NCBI RefSeq assembly: GCF_021215455.1
Contig: NZ_JAJPWV010000003.1
Span: 434,001-498,000, forward strand
Source of the DNA: Mucilaginibacter roseus
GTDB taxonomy: Bacteria > Bacteroidota > Bacteroidia > Sphingobacteriales > Sphingobacteriaceae
Length of the DNA stretch: 64,000 nt
Direction of reading: 5' to 3'
A model generated the notes under the pieces. The model did not search any database and was not told where the DNA came from. It saw only the letters and a program-made list of their open reading frames with translations. The first letter of the stretch is position 1, and the number at the start of each line of letters is the position of its first letter. Made by a program: the position numbers and the translations under genes. Shown in pieces: positions 8,527-16,945 of this stretch.

Positions 8527-8550
8527 AAAGGAGCACCAAAGCGCTCCTTT
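8527..8550. terminator. Bidirectional terminator
   Basis: An eight-base perfect stem AAAGGAGC / GCTCCTTT (8527-8534 and 8543-8550) lies between two convergent genes. The A-run on the left and T-run on the right allow it to work in both directions. Confidence 0.7.
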
Positions 8551-8572
8551 CAATATTATCTATCATCAACCA

Positions 8573-8935
8573 TTAAAACGGCAGATCGTCCTCGTCAGGT
8601 GCTGAGCTTAGGTCAACCGGTGGTGCATACTCTGGCGTAGCGCTGTTGCCTGCACCGCTTAATACATTTATTCTCCACAATTGCAGCGAGTTAAAGTAGC
8701 TTTTTTTACCGCTTTTGTCAGTCCATGGGCGGCCGCGCAGGTTAAAGAAAACCTCAACGTCATCACCTACCTTAACATTGTCAAGCAGGTTGCAACGGTC
8801 TTGTATAGCCTCAAATTTTAAGTATTCAGGGTATTGCGGGTTTTCTATATATTCAACAATCAGTTCGCGTTTTTTAAGTGAGTCTGTCACCTGTTGGGTT
8901 GGCGACACTTCATGTACTTTGCCTTTGATATCCAT
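8573..8935 (-). CDS. DUF3127 domain protein
   Basis: A 120-residue cytosolic protein of the Bacteroidota-typical DUF3127 family. Visible family segments are MDIKGKVHEVSPTQQV, KKRELIVEY and WTDKSGKKSYFNSLQLWRI, predicted to form an OB-like beta barrel. The acidic, proline-containing C-terminus ending DEDDLPF strongly resembles the tail of single-stranded DNA-binding proteins that recruits partners; a DNA-binding role is therefore plausible but inferred. It is monocistronic and divergent from the methyltransferase gene, with a possible promoter very close to its ATG. Confidence 0.88.
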   Translation of the reverse strand: MDIKGKVHEVSPTQQVTDSLKKRELIVEYIENPQYPEYLKFEAIQDRCNLLDNVKVGDDVEVFFNLRGRPWTDKSGKKSYFNSLQLWRINVLSGAGNSATPEYAPPVDLSSAPDEDDLPF

Positions 8936-8939
8936 GCTT

Positions 8940-8972
8940 CAAATTTAAAAATGTAAAGTTAATGCTAACAAA
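8940..8972 (-). promoter_or_regulatory. Candidate promoter close to DUF3127 start
   Basis: On the minus strand TTTG (8969-8972), 21 bases, then TAAATTTG (8940-8947), and only four bases before the ATG ending at 8935. This fits the Bacteroidota consensus and would yield a leaderless message. Confidence 0.45.
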
Positions 8973-9015
8973 TTAAAATAGAGGTGTATTTAATTGTTTA
9001 TTTTCGCCAAATATT

Positions 9016-10188
9016 ATGGAAGTTTTCCACACCGAAAGTAAGATAGTTATTACCTGCAACAAAAGGCTATCGCCCTATTTGCAGCGTGAAGTTGAGGCAC
9101 TGGGCTTTACCCCGGTACGCGTTTTTCAAACCGGAATAGAGCTTAAAGGCACTGTAAATGACAGCATTCCGCTTAACCTTAACCTGCGCTGCGCCAGCCA
9201 GGTGTTATACTCGCTCAAAGAGTTTACAGCGGCCAACCCTGATGAATTGTACAATGAGCTGGTTAAGATAGAATGGGAAAAACTGATTGATTTTTCAGGA
9301 TACTTTTCTGTCACCTCCAACGTAAATAACGAGCATATCCGCACGCCGCTGTTTGCCAACGTTAAAGTAAAGGATGCCATTGTTGACCGTATTAAGCAGG
9401 TAAAAGGCATCAGGCCAAATTCAGGTGCTGATGTAAATAAAGCGGTAGTACACCTGTACTGGCAGGATGACCGGGCTGAGATTTTCCTGGATACCTCGGG
9501 CGAAACACTGGCCAAACACAGCTACCGTAAAATACCGGGCAAAGCGCCTATGCTTGAGGCACTCGCAGCATCAACCATTATGGCTACCGGCTGGGATGGT
9601 AAAAGCACCTTTATTAACCCCATGTGTGGCTCAGGCACGCTGGCCATTGAGGCAGCCTTGCTGGCTACCAATAAAAGCCCCGGCTTTTTCAGGATGAACT
9701 ATGCCTTTATGCACGTTATGGGTTACGACGAAACGGTATTTTTTACCGAGCGCCGTAAACTGAAGGATAAGGCCATTAAACAGCTTGACTTTAGAATTAT
9801 CGCTACCGATCTATCTGCCGACGCGGTTGATATTGCCCGCCGCAATGCCAATACTGCCGGTGTAGAACATTTGATTGATTTTAACGTTTGTGATTTTGCA
9901 GACACCGAAGTACCGGAGCAGCCGGGCGTGGTTATGTTTAACCCTGAGTACGGAGAGCGCCTGGGTGTACATACCAAGCTGGAAGCTACGTATAAGCGCA
10001 TAGGCGACTATATGAAGCAAAAGTGTTTAGGGTACCGAGGCTACATTTTTACGGGCAACCCTGACCTGGCAAAAAAAATCGGACTGAAAGCCAGCCGCCG
10101 CATTGAATTTTATAACGGAAAACTGGATTGCCGCCTGCTGGAGTATGAACTATATCAGGGTACAAAGCGACAGCCAATAGAAGAATAA
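9016..10188 (+). CDS. THUMP-domain class I rRNA methyltransferase, RlmL/YcbY N-terminal type
   Basis: 390 residues: an N-terminal ferredoxin-like/THUMP region (about 10-155) that binds RNA, then a Rossmann SAM-methyltransferase. The SAM loop reads NPMCGSG (201-207). The catalytic motif is NPEYGERLG (309-317), where most N2-guanine methyltransferases have NPPYGER. The E. coli homologue RlmL modifies G2445 of 23S rRNA; the C-terminal RlmK half is absent here, as in many non-enterobacterial versions. The target is therefore likely 23S rRNA but not proven. A secreted-protein gene follows after eight bases and may be co-transcribed. Confidence 0.88.
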   Translation: MEVFHTESKIVITCNKRLSPYLQREVEALGFTPVRVFQTGIELKGTVNDSIPLNLNLRCASQVLYSLKEFTAANPDELYNELVKIEWEKLIDFSGYFSVTSNVNNEHIRTPLFANVKVKDAIVDRIKQVKGIRPNSGADVNKAVVHLYWQDDRAEIFLDTSGETLAKHSYRKIPGKAPMLEALAASTIMATGWDGKSTFINPMCGSGTLAIEAALLATNKSPGFFRMNYAFMHVMGYDETVFFTERRKLKDKAIKQLDFRIIATDLSADAVDIARRNANTAGVEHLIDFNVCDFADTEVPEQPGVVMFNPEYGERLGVHTKLEATYKRIGDYMKQKCLGYRGYIFTGNPDLAKKIGLKASRRIEFYNGKLDCRLLEYELYQGTKRQPIEE

Positions 10189-10196
10189 CAATCAAA

Positions 10197-10709
10197 ATGA
10201 AGAAATTAATAATTACCATATGTGCCGCCTTATTTACCCTCGGCGCTATGGCACAACAGCACCTGGCTTTCCCGTTTCAGGGTGGCAAAACGGTAATGAC
10301 TAAGTTTTTTAAAGATAGCCTGCAGGTTTCGGCTGATATCATCAAGAAAAAAGCATCAGGAACAGCCGTGTTTAAATTTACGGCCGACGGCGAGGGTAAC
10401 ATCAAAAAAATTATTGTTTATTATGCTGACGATGCCTCACTGGTACAGCCGATTATAGATGCGCTGCGTAAATCAAACAAAAAATGGGTGATACCTGACG
10501 GCGAAAAAATGCACGATTTTATATTGCCTTTTTCCATCAGCTTTTTGGCTCCCGCAACTGCGCCGGATAAAATTCAAAAAGAGTTTTACGATTACTATAC
10601 CAACCGCAAGCCTATCATGTCTTTTGACCAGGTTCCGTTGGATATGGCTACCCTGTTGCCTACCGTTGCCGTAAACTATAGCTTAAAACAACAACCAAAG
10701 GGCAACTAA
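10197..10709 (+). CDS. Secreted TonB C-terminal-like protein
   Basis: 170 residues with a clear signal peptide (MKKLIITICAALFTLGAMAQ). The mature part contains AVFKFTADGEGNIKKIIVYY and a later KWVIPDGEKMHDFILPFSISF, the spacing and strand pattern of a TonB C-terminal domain (function: contacting outer-membrane receptors). Unlike true TonB it has no N-terminal membrane anchor or proline-rich spacer, so it would be periplasmic and free. It starts eight bases after the methyltransferase. The domain assignment is from pattern only; no function is claimed. Confidence 0.65.
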   Translation: MKKLIITICAALFTLGAMAQQHLAFPFQGGKTVMTKFFKDSLQVSADIIKKKASGTAVFKFTADGEGNIKKIIVYYADDASLVQPIIDALRKSNKKWVIPDGEKMHDFILPFSISFLAPATAPDKIQKEFYDYYTNRKPIMSFDQVPLDMATLLPTVAVNYSLKQQPKGN

Positions 10710-10830
10710 GCTATACCCATAAGTAGGTATTTATTTCGTGAGAAATAATTTAATATAAAAGTGAATTTGTAAAAATCCGGGCTTAAATAATTCTCGTTTA
10801 TACTATCATTTATCAGATACATTGATTAGT

Positions 10831-11070
10831 ATGACAGATGGTTTAAGCTCAAAAATTAAGTCGGTTGCGATAAACATTCGCAAACAGCGAGAGGCAAAGA
10901 ACTATACCCAAGAGTACCTTGCCGCCAAACTTAAGATTTCTCAAAATGCCTATAGCAAAATAGAGTTAGGCTATACCAAGATTACCGTTGAACGGCTTTT
11001 CCAGATAGCGGATATTTTAGGTACAAGTATTACAGGCCTTATTGAGGCCGGAAAATCAGAGGCTGCATAG
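10831..11070 (+). CDS. Small XRE-family DNA-binding protein
   Basis: 79 residues from the ATG at 10831; a TTG three codons upstream is in frame but less likely. Nearly the whole protein is one Cro/C1-type helix-turn-helix: IRKQREAKNYTQEYLAAKL, ISQNAYSKIELGYTKITVE and LFQIADILGTSITGLIE. It has no sensor or protease domain, so it is probably a simple dimeric regulator. The HD-hydrolase gene follows 26 bases downstream; a shared transcript is possible, but that gene has its own -7-like box. The target operator is unknown. Confidence 0.85.
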   Translation: MTDGLSSKIKSVAINIRKQREAKNYTQEYLAAKLKISQNAYSKIELGYTKITVERLFQIADILGTSITGLIEAGKSEAA

Positions 11071-11084
11071 CAGTTTCTGATTTT

Positions 11085-11092
11085 TATATTTG
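11085..11092 (+). promoter_or_regulatory. -7 box (TATATTTG) four bases before ATG
   Basis: Matches TAnnTTTG, but no convincing TTTG is seen 19-21 bases upstream. It suggests a leaderless start for the HD protein. Confidence 0.25.
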
Positions 11093-11096
11093 CCGC

Positions 11097-11759
11097 ATGT
11101 TAGCACCACAACAAGCGGAAATTATCAATCAAACCAAAACTTACGTACAGCAAACCCTTGCACATGCCGAAGGCGGGCATGACTGGTGGCATATTCACCG
11201 TGTTTGGGGTAATGCAAAGCTAATTGCCAAAGGCGAACAGGCTAATCATTTTGTGATTGAGCTGGCTGCCCTGTTGCATGATATTGCCGATGCCAAGTTT
11301 CATGGTGGCGATGAGGAGGTTGGCCCGGCTACAGCCGGCGCATGGCTGCAAAGCCTTGATGTTGATGCCGAAACCGTTACTCATGTACAGCAGATCATCA
11401 GGCACATGTCGTTCAAGGCAAGCTTTGGGCAGGTGGCGTTTACATCTAAAGAGATGCAGATCGTACAGGATGCCGACCGGCTGGATGCCATTGGCGCTAT
11501 CGGTATTGCACGGGCATTTAGTTACGGCGGCTTTAAAGGAAGGGCATTTTACGATCCGGCTACCCCGCCAAATCTGAATCTCACCAAAGACGAATATAAA
11601 AACACCACCGCGCCAACCATTAATCATTTTTACGAAAAGCTGCTATTGCTTAAAGATAAGATGAACACCGCTACCGGCGAGCAAATAGCCCAACAGCGCC
11701 ATGACTATATGCTCCAGTTTCTCAATCAATTTTATGCCGAGTGGAACGGTGAACGATAG
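11097..11759 (+). CDS. HD-domain phosphohydrolase, YedJ-like
   Basis: A 220-residue soluble metal-dependent phosphohydrolase. The HD signature is intact: H34 in HDWWHIHRVW, H61-D62 in LLHDIADAKFHGG and a downstream Asp in QDADRLDAIGAIGIARAF. This arrangement matches the YedJ/PF01966 group, which is distinct from HD-GYP and from RelA/SpoT hydrolases. The phosphorylated substrate is unknown; nucleotides are typical. A tail-to-tail membrane protein follows six bases downstream. Confidence 0.88.
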   Translation: MLAPQQAEIINQTKTYVQQTLAHAEGGHDWWHIHRVWGNAKLIAKGEQANHFVIELAALLHDIADAKFHGGDEEVGPATAGAWLQSLDVDAETVTHVQQIIRHMSFKASFGQVAFTSKEMQIVQDADRLDAIGAIGIARAFSYGGFKGRAFYDPATPPNLNLTKDEYKNTTAPTINHFYEKLLLLKDKMNTATGEQIAQQRHDYMLQFLNQFYAEWNGER

Positions 11760-11765
11760 TGCCCG

Positions 11766-12155
11766 TTATAGGGTTTCTAACGATTCGGGATGTTTGGGGC
11801 GCCATATGGCGTAATAGTAAGCCAGGCAAAAAACACCTAACAAAAACGGAATAAGCGCCAGGTGCTTATAGGTGATACTTCCGTAAACCACACGGGCATC
11901 AAGGTGCAGAAATTCGCTAACCATCCAATAGCTGTTGGCCGTTATCCAAAAGGTGATGGCGAGGTTATGGCACAGCTCAGACATGAGTTGCCTGGTACGC
12001 CAGGCAATAACAAGGGAGATGATAAGCGTTGGGAATATCATTACTATTCCCAACGGCTTCCATATCAGGCACCAGCCAATATCCTTTAACAACCAGAACA
12101 CAATATGGAGGTTTTCCATTTTGCGGTACTTGAGCGGAATTACGTACTGGGCCAT
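11766..12155 (-). CDS. Conserved four-helix membrane protein
   Basis: 129 residues with four predicted transmembrane helices. The segment RKMENLHIVFWLLKDIGWC at the N-terminus and HNLAITFWITANSYWMVSE in the middle look conserved in Bacteroidota from memory, so the upstream ATG at 12155 is preferred over the internal one at the ENLHI methionine. No catalytic motif is seen. It follows the M42 peptidase on the same strand by eight bases and is probably co-transcribed with it. Function unknown. Confidence 0.7.
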   Translation of the reverse strand: MAQYVIPLKYRKMENLHIVFWLLKDIGWCLIWKPLGIVMIFPTLIISLVIAWRTRQLMSELCHNLAITFWITANSYWMVSEFLHLDARVVYGSITYKHLALIPFLLGVFCLAYYYAIWRPKHPESLETL

Positions 12156-12163
12156 TAAAATAA

Positions 12164-13282
12164 TTAGCGATTTTTAATGTAACGGAAATCCTGACCGGCC
12201 TCAATATTCAGCAAACATTCGTATATCAGGCGAATCACGTTATCTACATCCTCTTTATGGATCATCTCTACCGTAGTGTGCATGTAGCGTAATGGTAATG
12301 ATATCAATGCAGATGGCACACCGTCATTTGAATAAGCAAAGGCATCAGTATCAGTACCGGTTGAACGTGATGAAGCCTGACGCTGGAACGGGATATTATT
12401 TTTTTGCGCGGTTTCAACTAATAGCTTATTCAGGTTGGTTTGCACGGCAGGCGCGTATGACACTACCGGGCCACGACCACAAGCCAGATCACCCTGAACA
12501 ATTTTGTTGATCATTGGCGTGCTGGTATCGTGCGTAACATCGGTAACAATGGCTACGTTTGGTTTTATGTGGTGGGCTATCATTTCGGCACCACGCAAGC
12601 CAATCTCTTCCTGCACGGCGTTCACAATGTACAAGCCGAACGGTAGCTTAATATTGTTTTCTTTCAACAAGCGCGCTACCTCAGCTATCATAAAACCGCC
12701 GGCGCGGTTATCCAATGCGCGGCCAACGTAGTAGCGGTTGTTCAGTACCATAAACTCATCCTCGTAAGTAATAACGCAACCTACGTGGATGCCCAGGTTC
12801 TCCACCTCTTCCTTTGAAGTACAGCCGCAATCAATGCTGATATTTTTTAATGTAGGCGCTTCTTCCTTCTCCCCACCCTGGCGGGTATGGATAGCAGGCC
12901 AGCCGAATACGGCTTTAACAATGCCTTTATCAGTGTGAATATTTACCCGCTTTGATGGCGCTATCTGGTGGTCAGAGCCGCCATTACGAATTACGTAGAT
13001 CAAACCATCATTAGTAATGTAATTCACAAACCATGATATTTCGTCGGCATGTGCTTCTATTACTACTTTATACTCGGCATCTTTATTAATAATGCCTACA
13101 GCCGTACCATAGTTGTCAACATAGTAATCATCTATATACGGCTTAAGGTAATCAAGCCAAAGCTCCTGGCCTTTCCACTCAAAACCTGTTGGGGATGGAT
13201 TGTTAATGTATCGTTCAAAAAATTCGAGCGACTTATCGGTCACTACTGGTGTATGTGTTGTTTCTGCTTTATTTTTAGCCAT
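12164..13282 (-). CDS. M42-family aminopeptidase
   Basis: 372 residues of a cytosolic di-metal aminopeptidase that forms large tetrahedral assemblies in characterised relatives. Metal and catalytic residues are visible: EAHADEISW (first His/Asp), ALDNRAGG (bridging Asp), AVQEEIGLRGA (catalytic Glu and metal Glu), TDVTHDTS and MHTTVEMIH (last His). Older annotations call this family cellulase or endoglucanase; the motifs support a peptidase. A -7 box TATATTTG lies at 13319-13326, giving a leader of roughly 30 bases. Confidence 0.93.
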   Translation of the reverse strand: MAKNKAETTHTPVVTDKSLEFFERYINNPSPTGFEWKGQELWLDYLKPYIDDYYVDNYGTAVGIINKDAEYKVVIEAHADEISWFVNYITNDGLIYVIRNGGSDHQIAPSKRVNIHTDKGIVKAVFGWPAIHTRQGGEKEEAPTLKNISIDCGCTSKEEVENLGIHVGCVITYEDEFMVLNNRYYVGRALDNRAGGFMIAEVARLLKENNIKLPFGLYIVNAVQEEIGLRGAEMIAHHIKPNVAIVTDVTHDTSTPMINKIVQGDLACGRGPVVSYAPAVQTNLNKLLVETAQKNNIPFQRQASSRSTGTDTDAFAYSNDGVPSALISLPLRYMHTTVEMIHKEDVDNVIRLIYECLLNIEAGQDFRYIKNR

Positions 13283-13595
13283 GTTTTGTGTATCTTAAAG
13301 CGCTGTTAACGCCGAAAGCAAATATAGCAAAGCTGTGCAAAAACGCGCGGCTTGTAGGGCTGCTTGTAATTATTAACTGCGTTTACGACACTTGCAATAA
13401 TTTTATTTTGAAAAAAAACTTACATGCGGTATTAAACGTAAGTTAGTGTAGATGGTCAAACAAATAAATTTGCATTTTATTGTTTAATTTGTTTTATTTG
13501 ACTTAACATTTGTATAACCCCTAAAGCAAAAAATTATAGAATAAACTTTACTCAACAACATTTTAAGTAAACTTAATTAAGTAGTAAGGTTTTCT
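13283..13595. other. AT-rich divergent intergenic region
   Basis: 313 bases between divergent M42 and sigma-factor genes. The M42 side holds TATATTTG on the minus strand (13319-13326). The sigma side (about 13440-13595) is very AT-rich with several TTTG strings but no pair at a convincing 19-21 base spacing. No open frame or palindrome of note. Confidence 0.5.
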
Positions 13596-14180
13596 ATGGA
13601 TTTAAAATTGCAAAGTGATCAGGATCTAATCCATCTTTATATTTCGGGCGATGAAGGGGGGCTTGTTGAGCTTATTCGCCGTTATCAAACCAAAATATAT
13701 ACTTCTATTTATTTGCTTGTTAAAGACGAATACCTCGCCGAAGATATTTTCCAGGATACGTTTATAAAAGTAATTAACACTTTAAAAGCCGGAAAATACA
13801 ACGAGGAAGGTAAGTTTTTACCATGGGTAACGCGTATTGCGCACAACCTGGTTATTGACCATTTCCGCCGCGAAAAGCGTGCGCCAATGGTTAGCAACGG
13901 TGATGATTTTGACATCTTCGAGGTGTTAGGCAACTACGACGAAAGCATGGAAGACCGCATGGTGCGCGAGCAAACACACAAGGATTTAAAAACATTGATA
14001 CAGTTGCTGCCTGCCGAGCAAAAAGAGGTATTGATTATGCGCCATTTTGGTGATATGAGCTTTAAAGAGATTGCAGACATTACCGATGTAAGCATCAATA
14101 CTGCCCTTGGCCGTATGCGCTATGCCCTTAACAACCTGCGTAAAATGATGCAGGCTAAAGAGATGAGCATAAAAAACTGA
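13596..14180 (+). CDS. ECF-type RNA polymerase sigma factor
   Basis: 194 residues with sigma region 2 (LVKDEYLAEDIFQDTFIKV, about 43-62) and region 4 (LLPAEQKEVLIMRHFGDMSF...TDVSINTALGRMRYALNNLR, about 130-180). It directs transcription initiation at a specific promoter set. No anti-sigma gene is adjacent on either side, in contrast to the pair at 20195-21579. The following gene nnr starts 61 bases downstream in the same direction and could be read through. Regulon unknown. Confidence 0.92.
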   Translation: MDLKLQSDQDLIHLYISGDEGGLVELIRRYQTKIYTSIYLLVKDEYLAEDIFQDTFIKVINTLKAGKYNEEGKFLPWVTRIAHNLVIDHFRREKRAPMVSNGDDFDIFEVLGNYDESMEDRMVREQTHKDLKTLIQLLPAEQKEVLIMRHFGDMSFKEIADITDVSINTALGRMRYALNNLRKMMQAKEMSIKN

Positions 14181-14241
14181 GGTTAAAATATTTTTGATAA
14201 GCCCTTAAAAACAAAGGCAGCATGTTATAAATTAGTATAAT

Positions 14242-15747
14242 ATGCTGCCTTTACTTATTTCATCCCAGATACGCGAGGCTGATGCCTGGACGATAAAGAA
14301 TGAGCCCGTAACTTCCGTCGACCTGATGGAACGGGCCTCAAAAGCTTTTGTAGGATGGTTCATCAATCACTTTCCTGAGCGGAATGAGCACATAAGTGTT
14401 TACTGCGGAACCGGCAATAATGGCGGTGATGGACTGGCAATAGCCCGTATGCTGCATCAGCATAAATACCAGCATTTAAAAGTTATTATAGCTCGGTTCA
14501 GCGATAAATCAACTGCTGATTTTGATGCAAACCTGCACCATTTAAGGGAGTGTGGCATAGAACCGATAACCATAAACAGCGGCGAAGCACTGCCTGACGA
14601 TGACAGCAACATTATTGTAGACGCCCTGCTGGGCAGCGGGCTAAACAAACCGCTCGACGGCGATTATAAATTATTGGTTGATTATTTGAACAGCCTGAAT
14701 AAAACAGTGGTGGCCGTTGATGTACCTACCGGCTTTTTTGCCGATGGCGAGGTTCCGCAGGACGCAACCGTATTAAGGGCCGATCTGGTGATTACATTTC
14801 AGCAGGCCAAAATCAATTTTTTGCTGCCGGAGTCAAAGCATCATATTAATTGCTGGGAAGCGGTAAACATCGGCATAAATGAGGAATATACCCGTTCGCT
14901 TAACTCCCTATATCAGTATATTGAGGAAAAAGATGTGCGGGATATACTAAAATATCGTACGCGTTTCAGCAATAAAGGCACTTATGGCCACACCTTGATT
15001 ATTGCAGGCGAGGCGCGTACTATGGGGGCAGCTTTATTGTGTTCGTCGGCAGCGGCTTATGCGGGTGCCGGGCTAACTACAGCTTGCATACCCGGCAGCG
15101 GCTTAACGGCGCTTAATAGTTATATGCCCGAGCTGATGGCCATCATCCGCGATGGCGATACACTGCCAGACATTGCCTGGAAAAAATTCAGATCCATTGC
15201 CTTTGGCCCGGGTTTAGGTACTGATGAAAGCGCCCTCGAACTTTTTGCCTACGTACTTACCAACTATAAAAAACCTATGGTTATTGATGCCGACGGCCTT
15301 AACCTGCTGGCTAATAATAACACCCTGTGGCAGGCCATCCCTGCAGGTAGCATACTCACCCCGCACATGAAAGAGTTTGACCGCTTGTTTGGCGAACATA
15401 CCAACTGGTGGGCACGCCTGCAAACCGCAAAGCAGCAGGCTGCCGAACGTAACCTGTATATAGTACTAAAAAATGATTATACCATAACTGCAACACCTGA
15501 TGGCAAGCTTTACTTTAATTCAACCAGCAATGCTGCAATGGCCACCGGCGGTATGGGCGATGTGCTTACGGGCATACTGGCCTCACTGCTTGCGCAGGGC
15601 TATACGCCTCAAGAGGCTTGCATAGCCGGCGTATATGTGCATGGTAAAGCCGGAGATGAACTGGCATTGCCCAACCGGATGAATGTGGTATTGCCGGGCA
15701 AACTGGCGCAACAGCTACCTGTTACCATGGCGAAGTTGATGGCATAA
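14242..15747 (+). CDS. nnr: Bifunctional NAD(P)H-hydrate epimerase / ADP-dependent dehydratase
   Basis: Repairs damaged NADHX and NADPHX. The 501 residues comprise an N-terminal YjeF epimerase domain (about 1-215, with CGTGNNGGDGLAIARML and VDALLGSGLNKPL) and a C-terminal ribokinase-like dehydratase (about 225-500, with HTLIIAGEARTMGAALL, FGPGLGTDE, IDADGLNLLA and NAAMATGGMGDVLTGI). Both halves are complete, as in E. coli Nnr. A strong terminator follows directly, so the transcript ends here. Confidence 0.95.
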   Translation: MLPLLISSQIREADAWTIKNEPVTSVDLMERASKAFVGWFINHFPERNEHISVYCGTGNNGGDGLAIARMLHQHKYQHLKVIIARFSDKSTADFDANLHHLRECGIEPITINSGEALPDDDSNIIVDALLGSGLNKPLDGDYKLLVDYLNSLNKTVVAVDVPTGFFADGEVPQDATVLRADLVITFQQAKINFLLPESKHHINCWEAVNIGINEEYTRSLNSLYQYIEEKDVRDILKYRTRFSNKGTYGHTLIIAGEARTMGAALLCSSAAAYAGAGLTTACIPGSGLTALNSYMPELMAIIRDGDTLPDIAWKKFRSIAFGPGLGTDESALELFAYVLTNYKKPMVIDADGLNLLANNNTLWQAIPAGSILTPHMKEFDRLFGEHTNWWARLQTAKQQAAERNLYIVLKNDYTITATPDGKLYFNSTSNAAMATGGMGDVLTGILASLLAQGYTPQEACIAGVYVHGKAGDELALPNRMNVVLPGKLAQQLPVTMAKLMA

Positions 15748-15752
15748 AAAAA

Positions 15753-15786
15753 GCGGTTGTGAGTATCGACAACCGCCTTTCTTTTT
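15753..15786 (+). terminator. Rho-independent terminator after nnr
   Basis: Stem GCGGTTGT / ACAACCGC (15753-15760 and 15769-15776), preceded by an A-run and followed by CTTTCTTTTTAA. Confidence 0.8.
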
Positions 15787-15925
15787 AACTATTAACTGAC
15801 CTTATAAAGAACTAAATACTCTCTGTAATTATCTATAAGACGTGTCGACTTTGAATACGTTACACCATATTTGAACTTTTTTACGAAACGGTATGTTTTT
15901 ATTTCAAAATAAACTTTCAATAATT

Positions 15926-15955
15926 TTTGAAAGTTAAATAATAAGTGTATGTTTG
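15926..15955 (+). promoter_or_regulatory. Candidate promoter at GbsR-like gene
   Basis: TTTG (15926-15929), 18 bases, TATGTTTG (15948-15955), with the ATG only three bases further. It fits the Bacteroidota consensus and suggests a leaderless or near-leaderless transcript for the operon. Confidence 0.4.
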
Positions 15956-15958
15956 TAT

Positions 15959-16465
15959 ATGGAATTGGTTGAAGCAAGACAGAAATTTATTGAAACGTGG
16001 GGTAAGCTGGGATCAGAATGGGGCATCAACCGCACCATGGCACAGGTACATGCCCTACTGCTGATATCTCCAGAGGCACTTACAACCGAAGAAGTAATGG
16101 AAGCGCTGAGCATATCGCGCGGCAACGCTAACATGACCCTGCGCGACCTAATCAGTTGGGGGTTGGTTGAAAAGCAATTAAAACCCGGAGAACGTAAAGA
16201 ATACTTTTTTGCCGAGAAAGACGCCTGGACCATTGCCCGCCAGGTAGCCCAGGAACGCAAAAAACGCGAGCTCGATCCGCTGCTGAAGGTATTAAACGAT
16301 CTATCTGAAGTAAAGGGAAGTGAAAAAGACCCTGCTTATAAAACTTTCAAAAGCTCTGTAAAGGGTATAACCAAACTATCGGCAAACGTGAACAAGACTT
16401 TGGAGACCATGATAAAGGCGGAGGAGAACTGGTTTTGGGGATCTATCCTTAAAATATTTAAATAA
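15959..16465 (+). CDS. GbsR/MarR-family transcriptional regulator
   Basis: 168 residues from the ATG at 15959 (a TTG two codons upstream is disfavoured). The winged helix-turn-helix is visible in WGINRTMAQVHALLLISPEALTTEEVMEALSISRGNANMTLRDLISWGLVEK, here spread over about residues 20-72; the remainder is a dimerisation helix region. WGINRTMAQ is characteristic of the GbsR-like branch. It heads a same-strand run of membrane and redox genes up to 20198 and is likely their regulator. The inducing signal is unknown. Confidence 0.88.
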   Translation: MELVEARQKFIETWGKLGSEWGINRTMAQVHALLLISPEALTTEEVMEALSISRGNANMTLRDLISWGLVEKQLKPGERKEYFFAEKDAWTIARQVAQERKKRELDPLLKVLNDLSEVKGSEKDPAYKTFKSSVKGITKLSANVNKTLETMIKAEENWFWGSILKIFK

Positions 16466-16534
16466 AAAATTTTATCTATATATTTCATTAATTACTGAAA
16501 ATTCAAAACTTATCATTAAATAAAAACAATCATC

Positions 16535-16924
16535 ATGAACTACGTCATCTTGACCTACGCACTTTACCTATCAATAAGCATTGCAGTTACCATTTGGGTA
16601 GCGCGAGTTTTATTCAACAACGGCCGTGTTTTTCTGGTGGATATATTTCACGGCAACACCGAGCTTGCCGACTCGGTAAATAAGCTGCTGTTAGTGGGCT
16701 TTTATCTAATCAATATTGGTTATATGGTAGTGGTTTTGAAAGAGTATGGCACTATTGCAAATACGCGTGAAGTGATAGAAATACTAAGCTATAAGGTTGG
16801 CCGCATTATTTTAATATTGGGCGCCGTGCACTTCATAAACCTCGCCATATTCTTCAGGTTACGCAACAAGGCTCATTGGACAAAGGTCATGATGGAGCGC
16901 TACAAACCATTTGCAGAAAAATAA
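16535..16924 (+). CDS. Four-helix-type small membrane protein
   Basis: 129 residues with a hydrophobic N-terminal helix (TYALYLSISIAVTIWVARVLF), a second at about 48-67 (LLLVGFYLINIGYMVVVL) and a third near 90-110 (IILILGAVHFINLAIFF). No enzyme motif. It lies between the GbsR-like regulator and the DCC1-like gene and is part of the same operon. Function unknown; a family relation to other Bacteroidota operon members is likely but not named. Confidence 0.7.
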   Translation: MNYVILTYALYLSISIAVTIWVARVLFNNGRVFLVDIFHGNTELADSVNKLLLVGFYLINIGYMVVVLKEYGTIANTREVIEILSYKVGRIILILGAVHFINLAIFFRLRNKAHWTKVMMERYKPFAEK

Positions 16925-16945
16925 AAAAAATCAAACCTCCCTAAT

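Noticed and set aside
15792..15977. 61-residue minus-strand frame before the GbsR-like gene
   Set aside because: AT-rich, overlaps the promoter and start of a convincing gene, no motif.
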